Below are positions 24,685 through 33,403 of a DNA stretch of 64,000 nt, piece by piece. Source of the DNA: an uncultured Bacteroidales bacterium (lineage in GTDB: Bacteria > Bacteroidota > Bacteroidia > Bacteroidales > P3); contig CAJOHZ010000005.1 in assembly GCA_905234695.1 (NCBI GenBank), positions 45,980-109,979 of the forward strand, written 5' to 3'. The translations under genes and the position numbers were made by a program. The notes below the pieces were generated by a model. It did not search any database. It was not told where the DNA came from and was given only the letters and a program-made list of their open reading frames with translations. Position 1 is the first letter of the stretch; every line of letters begins with the position of its first letter.

Positions 24685-25458
24685 TTACTGTTTTTCCTGT
24701 CTGTCGGCCTTCTGGAGTTCCCTCAGCCGTGCATATTTCATCATCGTGTAGAATGCCGCCATCCGGCATACCAAATACCCGGCATGGCCATCGCGAAATC
24801 CGCCTTTGAATACATAGTTCCGCAAAAATGTCCACATAGGCTTGTACCGCACAGCATCGAAACCGACCCTCTTGCCTTGACGGAATGCCTTATCGGCAGC
24901 CAGTGAAGCATAGCGGATTTGCCGTAAAGCATGTTCCTGTACACTGCTGTATGTATAATGCAACAAATCGCCTTTCAGATGCACCTTGCGAACAGGGCGG
25001 GAATAACGTAACTCCTCATGGACCTCTCCGTCCCAAGAAGCTATATCTTTATACCAAAGACGGACCTTCTCATCGGGATACCATCCACTATGATATATCC
25101 ATGTACCACAATAATTATTAAGGCGATTCATACCATAAACCACATCCTCAGAGAGTCCCTCGGTCTTTAATTGCCCCAGCGTCTCGCGTAAAGAATCAGA
25201 CAGAGCCTCATCGGCATCAATGCTTAAAATCCACGAATAATTGGCAAGGCCATTGGCAAGATTCTTCTGGGCATCATATCCATCCCACGGATGCTCAATA
25301 AACCGTGCGCCATACTGGCGACAGATCTCACCGGTCGCATCCGTCGAGCCCGAATCCACAACTACCACCTCGTCGGCAACTCCTTGAAGGGATTGTAGGC
25401 AACGTCCAATATTACGTTCTTCATCCTGCGTAATGATGACTGCAGAGATTTTTTCCAT
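24685..25458 (-). CDS. family 2 glycosyltransferase, WaaE/KdtX-like
   Basis: This is a 257-residue GT2 enzyme. The GT-A core begins VIITQDEERNIGRCL, with VVVDSGSTDAT and the metal-binding ILSIDADEAL. Downstream blocks with KVRLW and WDGEVHEEL match the LPS core glycosyltransferases called WaaE/KdtX, which add a sugar to the inner core or lipid A-linked oligosaccharide at the cytoplasmic membrane. The start MEKISAV (25458) is preferred; 20 upstream residues in frame overlap the promoter. It is probably cotranscribed with the methyltransferase gene downstream. Confidence 0.85.
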   Translation of the reverse strand: MEKISAVIITQDEERNIGRCLQSLQGVADEVVVVDSGSTDATGEICRQYGARFIEHPWDGYDAQKNLANGLANYSWILSIDADEALSDSLRETLGQLKTEGLSEDVVYGMNRLNNYCGTWIYHSGWYPDEKVRLWYKDIASWDGEVHEELRYSRPVRKVHLKGDLLHYTYSSVQEHALRQIRYASLAADKAFRQGKRVGFDAVRYKPMWTFLRNYVFKGGFRDGHAGYLVCRMAAFYTMMKYARLRELQKADRQEKQ

Positions 25459-25476
25459 CTTTTTTGAAATAAAATG

Positions 25477-25484
25477 CAAAGATA
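25477..25484 (-). promoter_or_regulatory. -7 box TATCTTTG for the WaaE-like gene
   Basis: On the - strand, TATCTTTG lies 18 nt before ATG 25458, giving a very short leader. It is back to back with a + strand box at 25498. Confidence 0.6.
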
Positions 25485-25497
25485 CATATTTTTTTTG

Positions 25498-25505
25498 TAC
25501 TTTTG
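25498..25505 (+). promoter_or_regulatory. -7 box TACTTTTG for the GT4 gene
   Basis: TACTTTTG fits TAnnTTTG and lies 105 nt before ATG 25611. It is divergent from the - strand box about 14 nt away. No convincing -33 is visible. Confidence 0.5.
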
Positions 25506-25610
25506 CATTTTCAAACAAGAATTGAAAACCGACCCTATTCGCTTGACCCGACAGACAGAACCATAAACACTCCCCGTCGGGAAAGCAGAAAGAGAAAAAA
25601 CTGAAACACC

Positions 25611-26753
25611 ATGATTATTGGTTTCGACGCAAAAAGAGCATTTCAAAACAACACGGGATTGGGAAACTACAGCCGCATGCTGATTTGTGGACTGGCTCAA
25701 GAGCATAAAGACATCCATGCGTTTCTATATGCCCCAAGCATGTCAGGGTACTACCGAACCTATTTCACCAGCTATGCCAATATCTCAACGCACCAACCGT
25801 CTGGATTCGACCGGCACCTACCCGGATTGTGGCGTCGCTTCGGAATATCGATGCATTTAACCAGCGACAAAGTGCAGTTGTACCATGGTCTCAGTCATGA
25901 ACTTCCTCACGGAATTCCTCGCAACATCAAGAAAGTCGTAACCGTACACGACCTTATTGTATGGCGTTATCCGCAATACTACAAGGCCTTGGACCGCAAG
26001 ATACACCGCATAAAACAGAAGCACTCCTGCAAGATTGCCGATGTGGTAATTGCCATCAGCGAACAAACCAAACGCGATCTTATTGAGTTCCTTCATGTAC
26101 CCGAGGAGAAAATCCGTGTCATATATCAATCCTGCGATCAAATCTTCTGGCAGCAAGTTACCGAAGAAGAAAAACTCGACATCAGGCAGCTATACCATCT
26201 ACCCGAGAAATATTTCATCAGCGTGGGAACAATCGAAGAACGCAAGAACCAAATAGCCTCTGTGCGTGCCCTTGCAGAACTCCCCCAAGACTATCATCTC
26301 GTCATTGTCGGCCGCCCCCACACCAAATATTACTATGACCTTCTTAAAGAGATAAAACTACTCAACCTCAACAATCGGGTACACATCATCAGCAAGGCTG
26401 ATTTCGAAGACTTTCCTGGGTTATATGCCAATGCCATTGCCTCGGTTTATGTATCCCACTTTGAAGGATTCGGAATACCTATTCTAGAATCCATGTGCTG
26501 TGATACCCCCGTTATCACATCCAATGCATCCTCAATGCCGGAAGCTGGTGGTGATGCTGTACTCTATGCCTGTCCCGAGGACTCGCACAACATTGCCCAA
26601 CAGATGCAACGGATTATTGATGACAACAACCTACGTCAGGAACTTATCGAGAAAGGTCGCCAACAACGGGAAAAATTCTCACAAAAAACTATCATCGACC
26701 AATTTTACGACCTATACAAATCACTTATTCCCTCAATAAACGAAGAAGATTAA
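25611..26753 (+). CDS. family 4 glycosyltransferase (GT-B)
   Basis: This is a 380-residue GT-B enzyme. The N-terminal half begins MIIGFDAKRAFQNNTGLGNYSR, with the glycine motif for the acceptor side. The C-terminal half has ISVGTIEERKNQ and the nucleotide-sugar site VSHFEGFGIPILESM (E-x7-E), followed by ITSNASSMPEAGGDA. Mannosyl- or glucosyltransferases of this type build surface glycans in the cytoplasm. The substrate cannot be read from the sequence. It is not part of the big operon, which lies on the other strand. Confidence 0.9.
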   Translation: MIIGFDAKRAFQNNTGLGNYSRMLICGLAQEHKDIHAFLYAPSMSGYYRTYFTSYANISTHQPSGFDRHLPGLWRRFGISMHLTSDKVQLYHGLSHELPHGIPRNIKKVVTVHDLIVWRYPQYYKALDRKIHRIKQKHSCKIADVVIAISEQTKRDLIEFLHVPEEKIRVIYQSCDQIFWQQVTEEEKLDIRQLYHLPEKYFISVGTIEERKNQIASVRALAELPQDYHLVIVGRPHTKYYYDLLKEIKLLNLNNRVHIISKADFEDFPGLYANAIASVYVSHFEGFGIPILESMCCDTPVITSNASSMPEAGGDAVLYACPEDSHNIAQQMQRIIDDNNLRQELIEKGRQQREKFSQKTIIDQFYDLYKSLIPSINEED

Positions 26754-26774
26754 CCCAAATAAAACAATTATATT

Positions 26775-27068
26775 ATGGAAACGATTCAAGAATACACCTC
26801 TGCCCCACAGCATGAATCCAAACTGACCAAAGCTATTTTATGCACCGTATTTTTTGGCTATTTTGGCATTCCGGCCATCATATTCTCCGCATGGTCAAAC
26901 TCCTGCGCTGAACAGGGTGACCTCGAACGTGCCGCCAAGCTCAACAACACTGCCCGAAAATGGATTAATGTCAGCCTATGGACTGGTATTGCCACATACA
27001 TACTGCTGATATTGTATTTCATCTTTATCTTCGCCATCACATTCGCCGCCATTGAAGGACTATATTAA
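26775..27068 (+). CDS. small CD225/dispanin-like membrane protein
   Basis: This 97-residue protein has two hydrophobic segments (about 20-42 and 68-93). Between them is SNSCAEQGDLERAAKLNNTARKW, the loop pattern of the CD225/dispanin family (Gly-Asp, then Ala repeats before the second helix). Bacterial members are common and mostly of unknown function. It is 21 nt after the GT4 gene and ends before a strong bidirectional terminator. Confidence 0.75.
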   Translation: METIQEYTSAPQHESKLTKAILCTVFFGYFGIPAIIFSAWSNSCAEQGDLERAAKLNNTARKWINVSLWTGIATYILLILYFIFIFAITFAAIEGLY

Positions 27069-27095
27069 ACACATCATTTGTGTTTTAGCATAACG

Positions 27096-27132
27096 AGAAA
27101 GCGGCTCCAGGGATTCCCTGAAGCCGCTTTCT
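27096..27132. terminator. bidirectional terminator between dispanin gene and capsule operon
   Basis: An 18-bp stem (27096-27113 with 27115-27132, one G-U pair; the innermost pairs must open to make a loop) has AGAAAGCGGCT against AGCCGCTTTCT. It sits between convergent genes and ends the 34.6-kb polysaccharide operon. Confidence 0.9.
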
Positions 27133-27153
27133 TATTGTTACAAGTATGTTATA

Positions 27154-29613
27154 CTATTCTGAGGTATCTGCCTTTACCTCCTCTTCGTCTTTCTTCCGCT
27201 CATCATCACCATAGCCGTATCCATAACCGTAACCATATCCATAACCGTAACCATATCCATAGCCATAACCGTATCCATAGCCATAACCGTATCCATAACG
27301 CTTATGGCTAAGCGTCATCTGCTTTTCATACTTGACGGAATTAAGCACAATAGCCATGTTATGGAAAATATGTTCATCATATAATCGCTGCAGGTCGCCG
27401 AGCATACGTTTATCAAACTGGCGAGACCTGATAACAAACAGCGTAATATCGGACATATCCTTAACCGTATTCACATCCACAATCACTGATGGTACACAAT
27501 CGAGAATGATATAGTCGTATTGCTGGCGCATCATATCCATAAGCGATGTCATCCGTCCATTAGCCAAGAGCTCTGCGGGATTTGGCGGAATCCTGCCGGA
27601 AAGAATACAATCCACACCTTTCGCGACAATATCCTTTTTAATAAGAGTCTCAATATTGTCATATTTTCCGACTAAATATCCCGACAGACCCTGCTCCTTA
27701 CGCGAGGCGACTAATTTAGTAAAAGAACCTTTACGTAAGTCTGTATCAATCACTAGCACTTTTTTCCCAACCATGGCCAGACTGGCTGCCAAATTTGTAG
27801 ATATGAATGTTTTTCCAGACCCAGGAAGAAACGAAGTCGTCATCATGACCAATGCGCCCTGGTGTGTATTGTCAACCAGAAAGTCTATTTTTGACCGCAG
27901 CATACGGAACGCATCCGATATATCATCTTGGGAGTTTTCTGTCACCACAATAGCACGTTCATCCGATTTTGGCTTCACGGGAATTTCTAACAAAAAAGGC
28001 ACGGTAACCTTATCCACTACATCGCTATAATACTTGACCCTTGTATCCAAAAGCTTTACCAAGACAAATATCGCCACTGGGATAAGCAATCCAATCAACA
28101 ACCCCATCACTGTCATCTTGCCCGTATTGGGCGACACAGGGAATCGATTGACACGCGCCTCGTCAATCACCTTGGCACTTCCTTCCAGAGAAGGCTGTGT
28201 AATCATCAATTCCTCCCGTTTGGAAAGCATGTGCAGATAAAGTTCCTCCTGAATCTTCTGAATACGTTCCACATTATCCAGATACACCTGTTTCTGTGGC
28301 ACCTGCTGCATCATACCCGTGGCTCTGACCGCAATATCTTGAGCGTCCAACACACGATCCGAAAGCACCTTGATATGAGAATTGAGCATCTTGACAATCG
28401 TTGCCTTAAGCGTTGCCTGGTCAGATATCAGATTCTTCACCATCGGGTTATTAGAGGATCTGTACTTGTCTCGCTTGATTACAGATGCATTATACTGATC
28501 AATCAAGCCCTTGATGTTCTCATTGCCCAAATCGGCACTCATCGGAACAATCTCATTGCCATCATTAACCTCCATCTGCTGCAAAAGATAACGAGACAGC
28601 GATAATTGATTCTTTAATTGCGTCACTTGTTCTGAAGACTCACGGCTTGCATTCAAATAGGCCTGGCCATACGCATTCACATCCAGTAATAAGTTTTCCC
28701 GTTTGAAAGAAGCCAATGCAGACTCTTGTGTACCCAAATCCGAATGAATCATAGCAATACGCTCATTGATATAATCATAGGTGTATGCAATGATACGTTT
28801 CTTGTCATTGACAGCATCTTCATTATATACCCGCACAACCTCATTGATTACATCCGATGCACGAATCGGTGATGGATCCCGCAATGCGATATTGACAATT
28901 GTACTGTAATCACTCTCTCGTTCAACACGAACTACCCCACGAAAATAGTCAGCAACACCATAAGGGTTGACTCGTGTCACATGGACTGAAACATTATAAA
29001 AACCCGGTTGATAGAACCATGTTGGTCTCACTGATATACGTCCTACGGGAAGTGTAATCGTATCCCCAAGATGTGCTTTTACCGGATCTATACCCTCCAT
29101 CTCTATCACGACATGCGAAGTATCAACAGGCGTCACATTCATTGCGACATAAGCATCTTCCCCGAAATCAATAAAGTCCACCACTACTGGCGATTCTCCA
29201 TATAAGTCTTTGGGTCGCTTGACCATCTTGGTTTTTGCAGAATAAGAGACATTCAAGTTGAGATTTCTAACCACCTTCAACATTGTTGACTTCGAAGTCA
29301 TTATCATCAACTCATTATTCAAGTTGCTCAAGTCATAGTACGCACTCCTCATACGGAAAAAACCCGAGGGTACATCGCGCAACGGGTTGGATGTGTTGGC
29401 ATCATTACTCTTAATAATAATCTTTGCGCTACTCTCATAAAGCCGAACCTGCCGACGAGCATAGAAATTCCCTATCACGGCGCCTATTGTAGCGAACAAT
29501 ATCAACCAATGCAGATTATGAAGAATCAAGAAAAGTATATCCTTGATGTGTATTTTAGGTTTTCCTTCCTGCTCAAGGAATGAAAGGTCCGGATTATTTT
29601 GACTGTTAGTCAT
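27154..29613 (-). CDS. wzc: Wzc-like polysaccharide co-polymerase and BY-family tyrosine kinase
   Basis: This 819-residue inner-membrane protein has a Wzz domain between two helices (about 33-50 and 501-521) with a long periplasmic coiled-coil and GNVR-type region. The cytoplasmic kinase has Walker A PGSGKT (597-602), Walker A' VIDTDLRKG (621-629) and Walker B IILDC (702-706). The C-terminal tail is R772 followed by fifteen Tyr-Gly repeats (773-802) and an acidic end. Autophosphorylation of tail tyrosines controls the oligomer and chain length in this family. It is the last gene of the operon, 15 nt after Wza. Confidence 0.95.
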   Translation of the reverse strand: MTNSQNNPDLSFLEQEGKPKIHIKDILFLILHNLHWLILFATIGAVIGNFYARRQVRLYESSAKIIIKSNDANTSNPLRDVPSGFFRMRSAYYDLSNLNNELMIMTSKSTMLKVVRNLNLNVSYSAKTKMVKRPKDLYGESPVVVDFIDFGEDAYVAMNVTPVDTSHVVIEMEGIDPVKAHLGDTITLPVGRISVRPTWFYQPGFYNVSVHVTRVNPYGVADYFRGVVRVERESDYSTIVNIALRDPSPIRASDVINEVVRVYNEDAVNDKKRIIAYTYDYINERIAMIHSDLGTQESALASFKRENLLLDVNAYGQAYLNASRESSEQVTQLKNQLSLSRYLLQQMEVNDGNEIVPMSADLGNENIKGLIDQYNASVIKRDKYRSSNNPMVKNLISDQATLKATIVKMLNSHIKVLSDRVLDAQDIAVRATGMMQQVPQKQVYLDNVERIQKIQEELYLHMLSKREELMITQPSLEGSAKVIDEARVNRFPVSPNTGKMTVMGLLIGLLIPVAIFVLVKLLDTRVKYYSDVVDKVTVPFLLEIPVKPKSDERAIVVTENSQDDISDAFRMLRSKIDFLVDNTHQGALVMMTTSFLPGSGKTFISTNLAASLAMVGKKVLVIDTDLRKGSFTKLVASRKEQGLSGYLVGKYDNIETLIKKDIVAKGVDCILSGRIPPNPAELLANGRMTSLMDMMRQQYDYIILDCVPSVIVDVNTVKDMSDITLFVIRSRQFDKRMLGDLQRLYDEHIFHNMAIVLNSVKYEKQMTLSHKRYGYGYGYGYGYGYGYGYGYGYGYGYGYGYGDDERKKDEEEVKADTSE
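27208..27297 (-). repeat. (Tyr-Gly)15 coding repeat in wzc
   Basis: Ninety bases encode 15 Tyr-Gly units. Both Tyr codons and three Gly codons are used, so the DNA repeat is imperfect. That argues for selection on the protein rather than recent slippage. Confidence 0.9.
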
Positions 29614-29628
29614 ATTGAGATTGGGAAT

Positions 29629-30405
29629 TTATTTATTCAAACTGGTATATAAAAGAACCGTTAAAACCGTTGAAATTGCAGAAACCGCTACTGAAACCCA
29701 CGACAACCAATAAGAAACTTCCGACCGAGTTGTCCCCGCATTACTCGACTGAGTAATAATAAAATCATTCTGCTGTAACATAAAAAACGGGTCATTGAAC
29801 ACTTCTGACGAACGCGGATCCAGGTAGCGGGTGACCATTTTCCCATTCACCTCACGCATCACAGCAACCCGATCCCGTCTCGTATACAAATTCAAATCGC
29901 CGCTCAACGCCAATGCTTCCAAAAAAGTGCACCGTTCATTATTGATAGTAATGGCCTTACCCCCACCAGAGCCCAAAAAGAATATTTTAAAATTATTGAA
30001 TCTGACCCGTACGAAGGGTTCATCCATATAGTTACCACGCGCAAGCAAATACATTATTGTATCCTGTAGCTGCAAACGGGTAAGGCCGGCAACGTGTAAA
30101 CTGCCCAACACAGGTAACTGTATATTACCATTTACATCCACCAGATACCCTCTCCGTTCAGAACGAATATTGTCCTGATAACCAATATTAAATGGTTTTG
30201 CCAATTCCTGATCATAACAGGATATATATATATCCAGTTCGTCATACGAACTAATCTTCGCCTCAAACTTATCCTCTAACTCTATCTGCGTCCCCTGAGT
30301 CATATCCTGAAGGTAATTAACCTTTTTAGGTGTCACACACGATACGCCCAACAATGTCGCCATTGTTGTGATAAAGAGAAGTCTATAATATTGTTTTTCT
30401 TTCAT
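29629..30405 (-). CDS. wza: Wza-like polysaccharide export outer-membrane lipoprotein
   Basis: This 258-residue protein begins with a lipoprotein signal and lipobox LLGVSC. The poly_export domain follows (YDELDIYISCYDQELAKPF) and an SLBB-like region with NGNIQLPVLGSLHVAGLT. It ends with one hydrophobic helix (about 232-253), like the C-terminal barrel helix of Wza. It should form the outer-membrane channel that works with Wzc. It lies between a NodB-like gene and wzc. Confidence 0.92.
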   Translation of the reverse strand: MKEKQYYRLLFITTMATLLGVSCVTPKKVNYLQDMTQGTQIELEDKFEAKISSYDELDIYISCYDQELAKPFNIGYQDNIRSERRGYLVDVNGNIQLPVLGSLHVAGLTRLQLQDTIMYLLARGNYMDEPFVRVRFNNFKIFFLGSGGGKAITINNERCTFLEALALSGDLNLYTRRDRVAVMREVNGKMVTRYLDPRSSEVFNDPFFMLQQNDFIITQSSNAGTTRSEVSYWLSWVSVAVSAISTVLTVLLYTSLNK

Positions 30406-30451
30406 AACAGAGCATCTTACTAGTTACTATTATATTTATTAACGTTATATT

Positions 30452-31273
30452 CTATTGATTATTGTCCCTTCCGGAAAATTCAGGTTCAGTAGTCTTACGG
30501 CCAAGATACTTCTTGACCTGGTTCTTTGCATTCTGCATAACCAACTCTTTAAACCAACCCCACTTGGTAGAGTTCCACCGCTGCGGATGAGTAGTGATTA
30601 GAAGCCGGCTGACTTCTCTTGGAGAACTCGCCTTATCCGAATACAAAAAATCAATAATATCATCTGTATGATGGAATCTCAGCCCCTTTGACTCCCACTG
30701 TTCCTGCCAGCCTTCTATTTTATCACGCACACTCATTCGCCAACCGTCCCAGCATCGACCTGTATCTGTCAAATACACAGTGCGACTCCAGTCCGTATCA
30801 AAATATGGTTCATAATCTATCCCTAGTTCTTTATAATCATATTTCTTCCATATATCACGACTATCATGAACGCTTCGTGGACTCCCATGCATACAGATGG
30901 TTTTCACTTGATGACCCAGCAATTGATTCAAACGATCATAATGTGTGCAAAAATCCTTATACGCCAAATCCATGTCTCCCTTGCATGTTGTCAACGACTC
31001 ATAGTGATACCCAATTTCATGCCCCAACACCGCTATTTCACGGATAGTTCCCTCTTCCCAGCTTCCCGAGACCGCTCGGAAATAATATATGGCATTCATC
31101 CCTCTCTCCGATTCAATTCGTGCAGTCACGAGTGAGTTCTGCGGACGAGCGTCCACATCATGCCTCAATAGTACTTGACGCTTTAACGTATCACTGAAAC
31201 GCAATACAGAATCGTATCCAGCTTCGTTTAACGCTTGTAGCAATTGCTTGTATTTATCTATCGTAAAGTCCAT
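30452..31273 (-). CDS. NodB-like polysaccharide deacetylase family protein
   Basis: This is a 273-residue protein with the atypical NodB-fold signature RHDVDARP (HDVD at 38-41) in place of TFDDG, and GHEIGYHYES, which can supply the metal-binding His pair. Such proteins are annotated as polysaccharide deacetylase-like. De-N- or de-O-acetylation of a glycan intermediate is plausible but not proven. The start MDFTIDKYKQ (31273) is chosen because longer frames overlap the upstream DUF354 gene. It sits 2 nt after that gene and 46 nt before wza. Confidence 0.75.
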   Translation of the reverse strand: MDFTIDKYKQLLQALNEAGYDSVLRFSDTLKRQVLLRHDVDARPQNSLVTARIESERGMNAIYYFRAVSGSWEEGTIREIAVLGHEIGYHYESLTTCKGDMDLAYKDFCTHYDRLNQLLGHQVKTICMHGSPRSVHDSRDIWKKYDYKELGIDYEPYFDTDWSRTVYLTDTGRCWDGWRMSVRDKIEGWQEQWESKGLRFHHTDDIIDFLYSDKASSPREVSRLLITTHPQRWNSTKWGWFKELVMQNAKNQVKKYLGRKTTEPEFSGRDNNQ

Positions 31274-31274
31274 A

Positions 31275-32339
31275 TTACATACCATTTCCACGACCGCCCC
31301 CCCAATTTTCAATATAATCCGCGAAGAAATCCGTGGGATCAATCAATTCATTAAGCATACGTTGGCGTTTCCCATGCCATAGGTCATGCAATTCGGTAGG
31401 ATCTAGTGCGAGTAAATGCTCAATGTGGTCATACATTGACCGAAAAGATTCAGGCATATATGCATAACATAAATCAAAACGATGTTCTAACATATTAGGC
31501 ACCGCCAGTCTACCCGCAAATGTATTGCATTTAAGTGCAGGGGTCCCAAGTACAGCCGCTTCCGAAGTCATTGTCTGACTATCTCCTAAAAAGAGAGAAC
31601 AGTAATACATGAGTGAATGAATATCCTCTGGTGGAACTGACAAACGATACGATTCAAACTCGGGTTCTATCGTACGCTCCGATGTAATGATTACGCGGCC
31701 ATGGGATTTCAGCAAATTCACCAAATCTCTTTTTTGTGCCAATTCCAATCCATGCTGGCCTTTGTCATGATGCCCCTTGAGCGCCACAAAACGCATGATA
31801 AAAAAACGCTCACCCATTCGTATCCCAGCTCGTTGCAATACCGACGGATCGGGTCTAAAACGATTGGGATGTAAGTAAGCCAGCTCATGAGTACCGGCAT
31901 AGTAAACGGCATGTTTCGTTTTCCGACGAATACATTCTGGTGTAAGTACCACATCAGAGAAAGGATGCCCATATTTTGTCATTAGCGGCTCTGCGGCATC
32001 GTCGTCATCATCGAACATGAAGGATATCATAGGGGTTAGTTTTGACACATGGCCCAGTACCAATCCGCTGCTGAGCCCCATGTCAATATGACTACGACGT
32101 ACATACCGTAACAACCGGAAATCTTGATTTGCAACTGTATGTGCCTTCCCCCATAGTGAATCTTTTTTCCCACCCAAATCAACCCAAGGTGTCATGCCAT
32201 AATGCTCCATTAGATGCTTGGCTACAGGTATGTCTCGTACAGAATAATGGAGCGCATGGCCTCGCCGCTTCAGTTCTTCTGACACACCGTGGAACAAATG
32301 CACATGTCCAGGATGTCCAATGTCAATCAATATATTCAT
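31275..32339 (-). CDS. DUF354 GT-B-fold protein
   Basis: This 354-residue protein starts MNILIDIGHPGHVHLFHGV, the hallmark of the DUF354 family, with a GT-B fold related to UDP-GlcNAc 2-epimerase and MurG-type transferases. Near the C-terminus LGDSQTMTSEAAVLGTPAL resembles the nucleotide-sugar site of those enzymes. A sugar transferase or epimerase role in this glycan is likely, but the reaction is unknown. Its start shares a base with the FemAB stop upstream (1-nt overlap). Confidence 0.8.
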   Translation of the reverse strand: MNILIDIGHPGHVHLFHGVSEELKRRGHALHYSVRDIPVAKHLMEHYGMTPWVDLGGKKDSLWGKAHTVANQDFRLLRYVRRSHIDMGLSSGLVLGHVSKLTPMISFMFDDDDDAAEPLMTKYGHPFSDVVLTPECIRRKTKHAVYYAGTHELAYLHPNRFRPDPSVLQRAGIRMGERFFIMRFVALKGHHDKGQHGLELAQKRDLVNLLKSHGRVIITSERTIEPEFESYRLSVPPEDIHSLMYYCSLFLGDSQTMTSEAAVLGTPALKCNTFAGRLAVPNMLEHRFDLCYAYMPESFRSMYDHIEHLLALDPTELHDLWHGKRQRMLNELIDPTDFFADYIENWGGGRGNGM

Positions 32340-33403
32340 CAGCTGTGCTTAAACAGATTACGCATATTTCCGTATAAGTGCTTCATCCAATTCCGAAATG
32401 TGAAAAGAAACGTATACGGAGTGAAAATCAATACGGGTAAATAGGCATAAGTTGTGCCGAATTTCTTTTTGTAATGTGCAACTCCTGTAAAAATCAAATC
32501 TCCGGCCCCTCTCTCGTGCAGCAAACGCATTCCTTCCCATACCATCAATTCATTGGGACAGTATTTCATATACTGACGGAAACTGGCACCCGTGAAATAT
32601 GTACTGGCATTCTTTCCTGGACAAAAGATGGCCGTAGACATGCACTGCTCTGCACCATTTTCGTCCTTACCTAGAACTTTTAGCATTAATATTCTGTCGG
32701 GGAACAAGGCCTGACACAATGTTAGCAAATGTTCTTTTCTCTGATAAAACATTGGGGACATACCTTTGCGGTTGAACACATCTTCAATCTGCCGACGATG
32801 CATGTCAACGAAATCAGGGATATCCTCAACACAATCTATTACTTCTACCCTCAAACCCTCTTTTCGAGCCTTGTTGATTGGATACTTACAGGACTTATAG
32901 CTCAAATTGTTCCAAAGGGCATCTTCTGTTTGCCTTGGATCAACAAAGAAAGTTGAGCGGACAGAAAACCGAGGTTCCTTGCCATCAAGAGCCGAATGAG
33001 TCCACTGAGAGGGTTCTATGTACTCATGATGGACTGTATGCATCTGCCAATCGCTCACTTGCATATACCCGATATGCAACTGACTACGCATCCACTGATA
33101 TAAAGCCTTATAAATGTCCACCCGTTGTTCAGGGGATATATCCGCAAGCATACAAAGTCCTAGGCTATATGTACCTGAAGATACAGGAGGAGATTCAATA
33201 ATGTTTACCCCTAACCACCGACGCCCCCCTATAAAGTACCCCGCGACGGAATCAGCCGTAATCTTCACCACCAGAAGATGTCGACCAAGACCTTTCAAAT
33301 AGTCATACCATCCACGAGAGTGAAAACACGTACAATCCGCTGAAGATTCTATCAAACTCCAGTCATGAGCAGTGGGACTAATAATCTCAAATTGATAGTT
33401 CAT
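32339..33403 (-). CDS. FemAB-like GNAT transferase (second copy)
   Basis: This is a 354-residue protein with the double-GNAT layout of FemAB/peptidoglycan-bridge enzymes: NKARKEGLRVEVI in the middle and, in the second half, YFTGASFRQYMKYCPNELMVWEGM, followed by a C-terminal FTGVAHYKKKFG block. Family members transfer amino acids or acyl groups to glycans or lipids. With the neighbouring FemAB copy and a CapK-like ligase it may decorate the polysaccharide. It overlaps the upstream gene by 4 nt. Confidence 0.78.
   Translation of the reverse strand: MNYQFEIISPTAHDWSLIESSADCTCFHSRGWYDYLKGLGRHLLVVKITADSVAGYFIGGRRWLGVNIIESPPVSSGTYSLGLCMLADISPEQRVDIYKALYQWMRSQLHIGYMQVSDWQMHTVHHEYIEPSQWTHSALDGKEPRFSVRSTFFVDPRQTEDALWNNLSYKSCKYPINKARKEGLRVEVIDCVEDIPDFVDMHRRQIEDVFNRKGMSPMFYQRKEHLLTLCQALFPDRILMLKVLGKDENGAEQCMSTAIFCPGKNASTYFTGASFRQYMKYCPNELMVWEGMRLLHERGAGDLIFTGVAHYKKKFGTTYAYLPVLIFTPYTFLFTFRNWMKHLYGNMRNLFKHS

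Noticed and set aside
27208..27297. CRISPR-like or satellite DNA repeat
   Set aside because: It is a coding Tyr-Gly repeat in the Wzc tail with no spacers.
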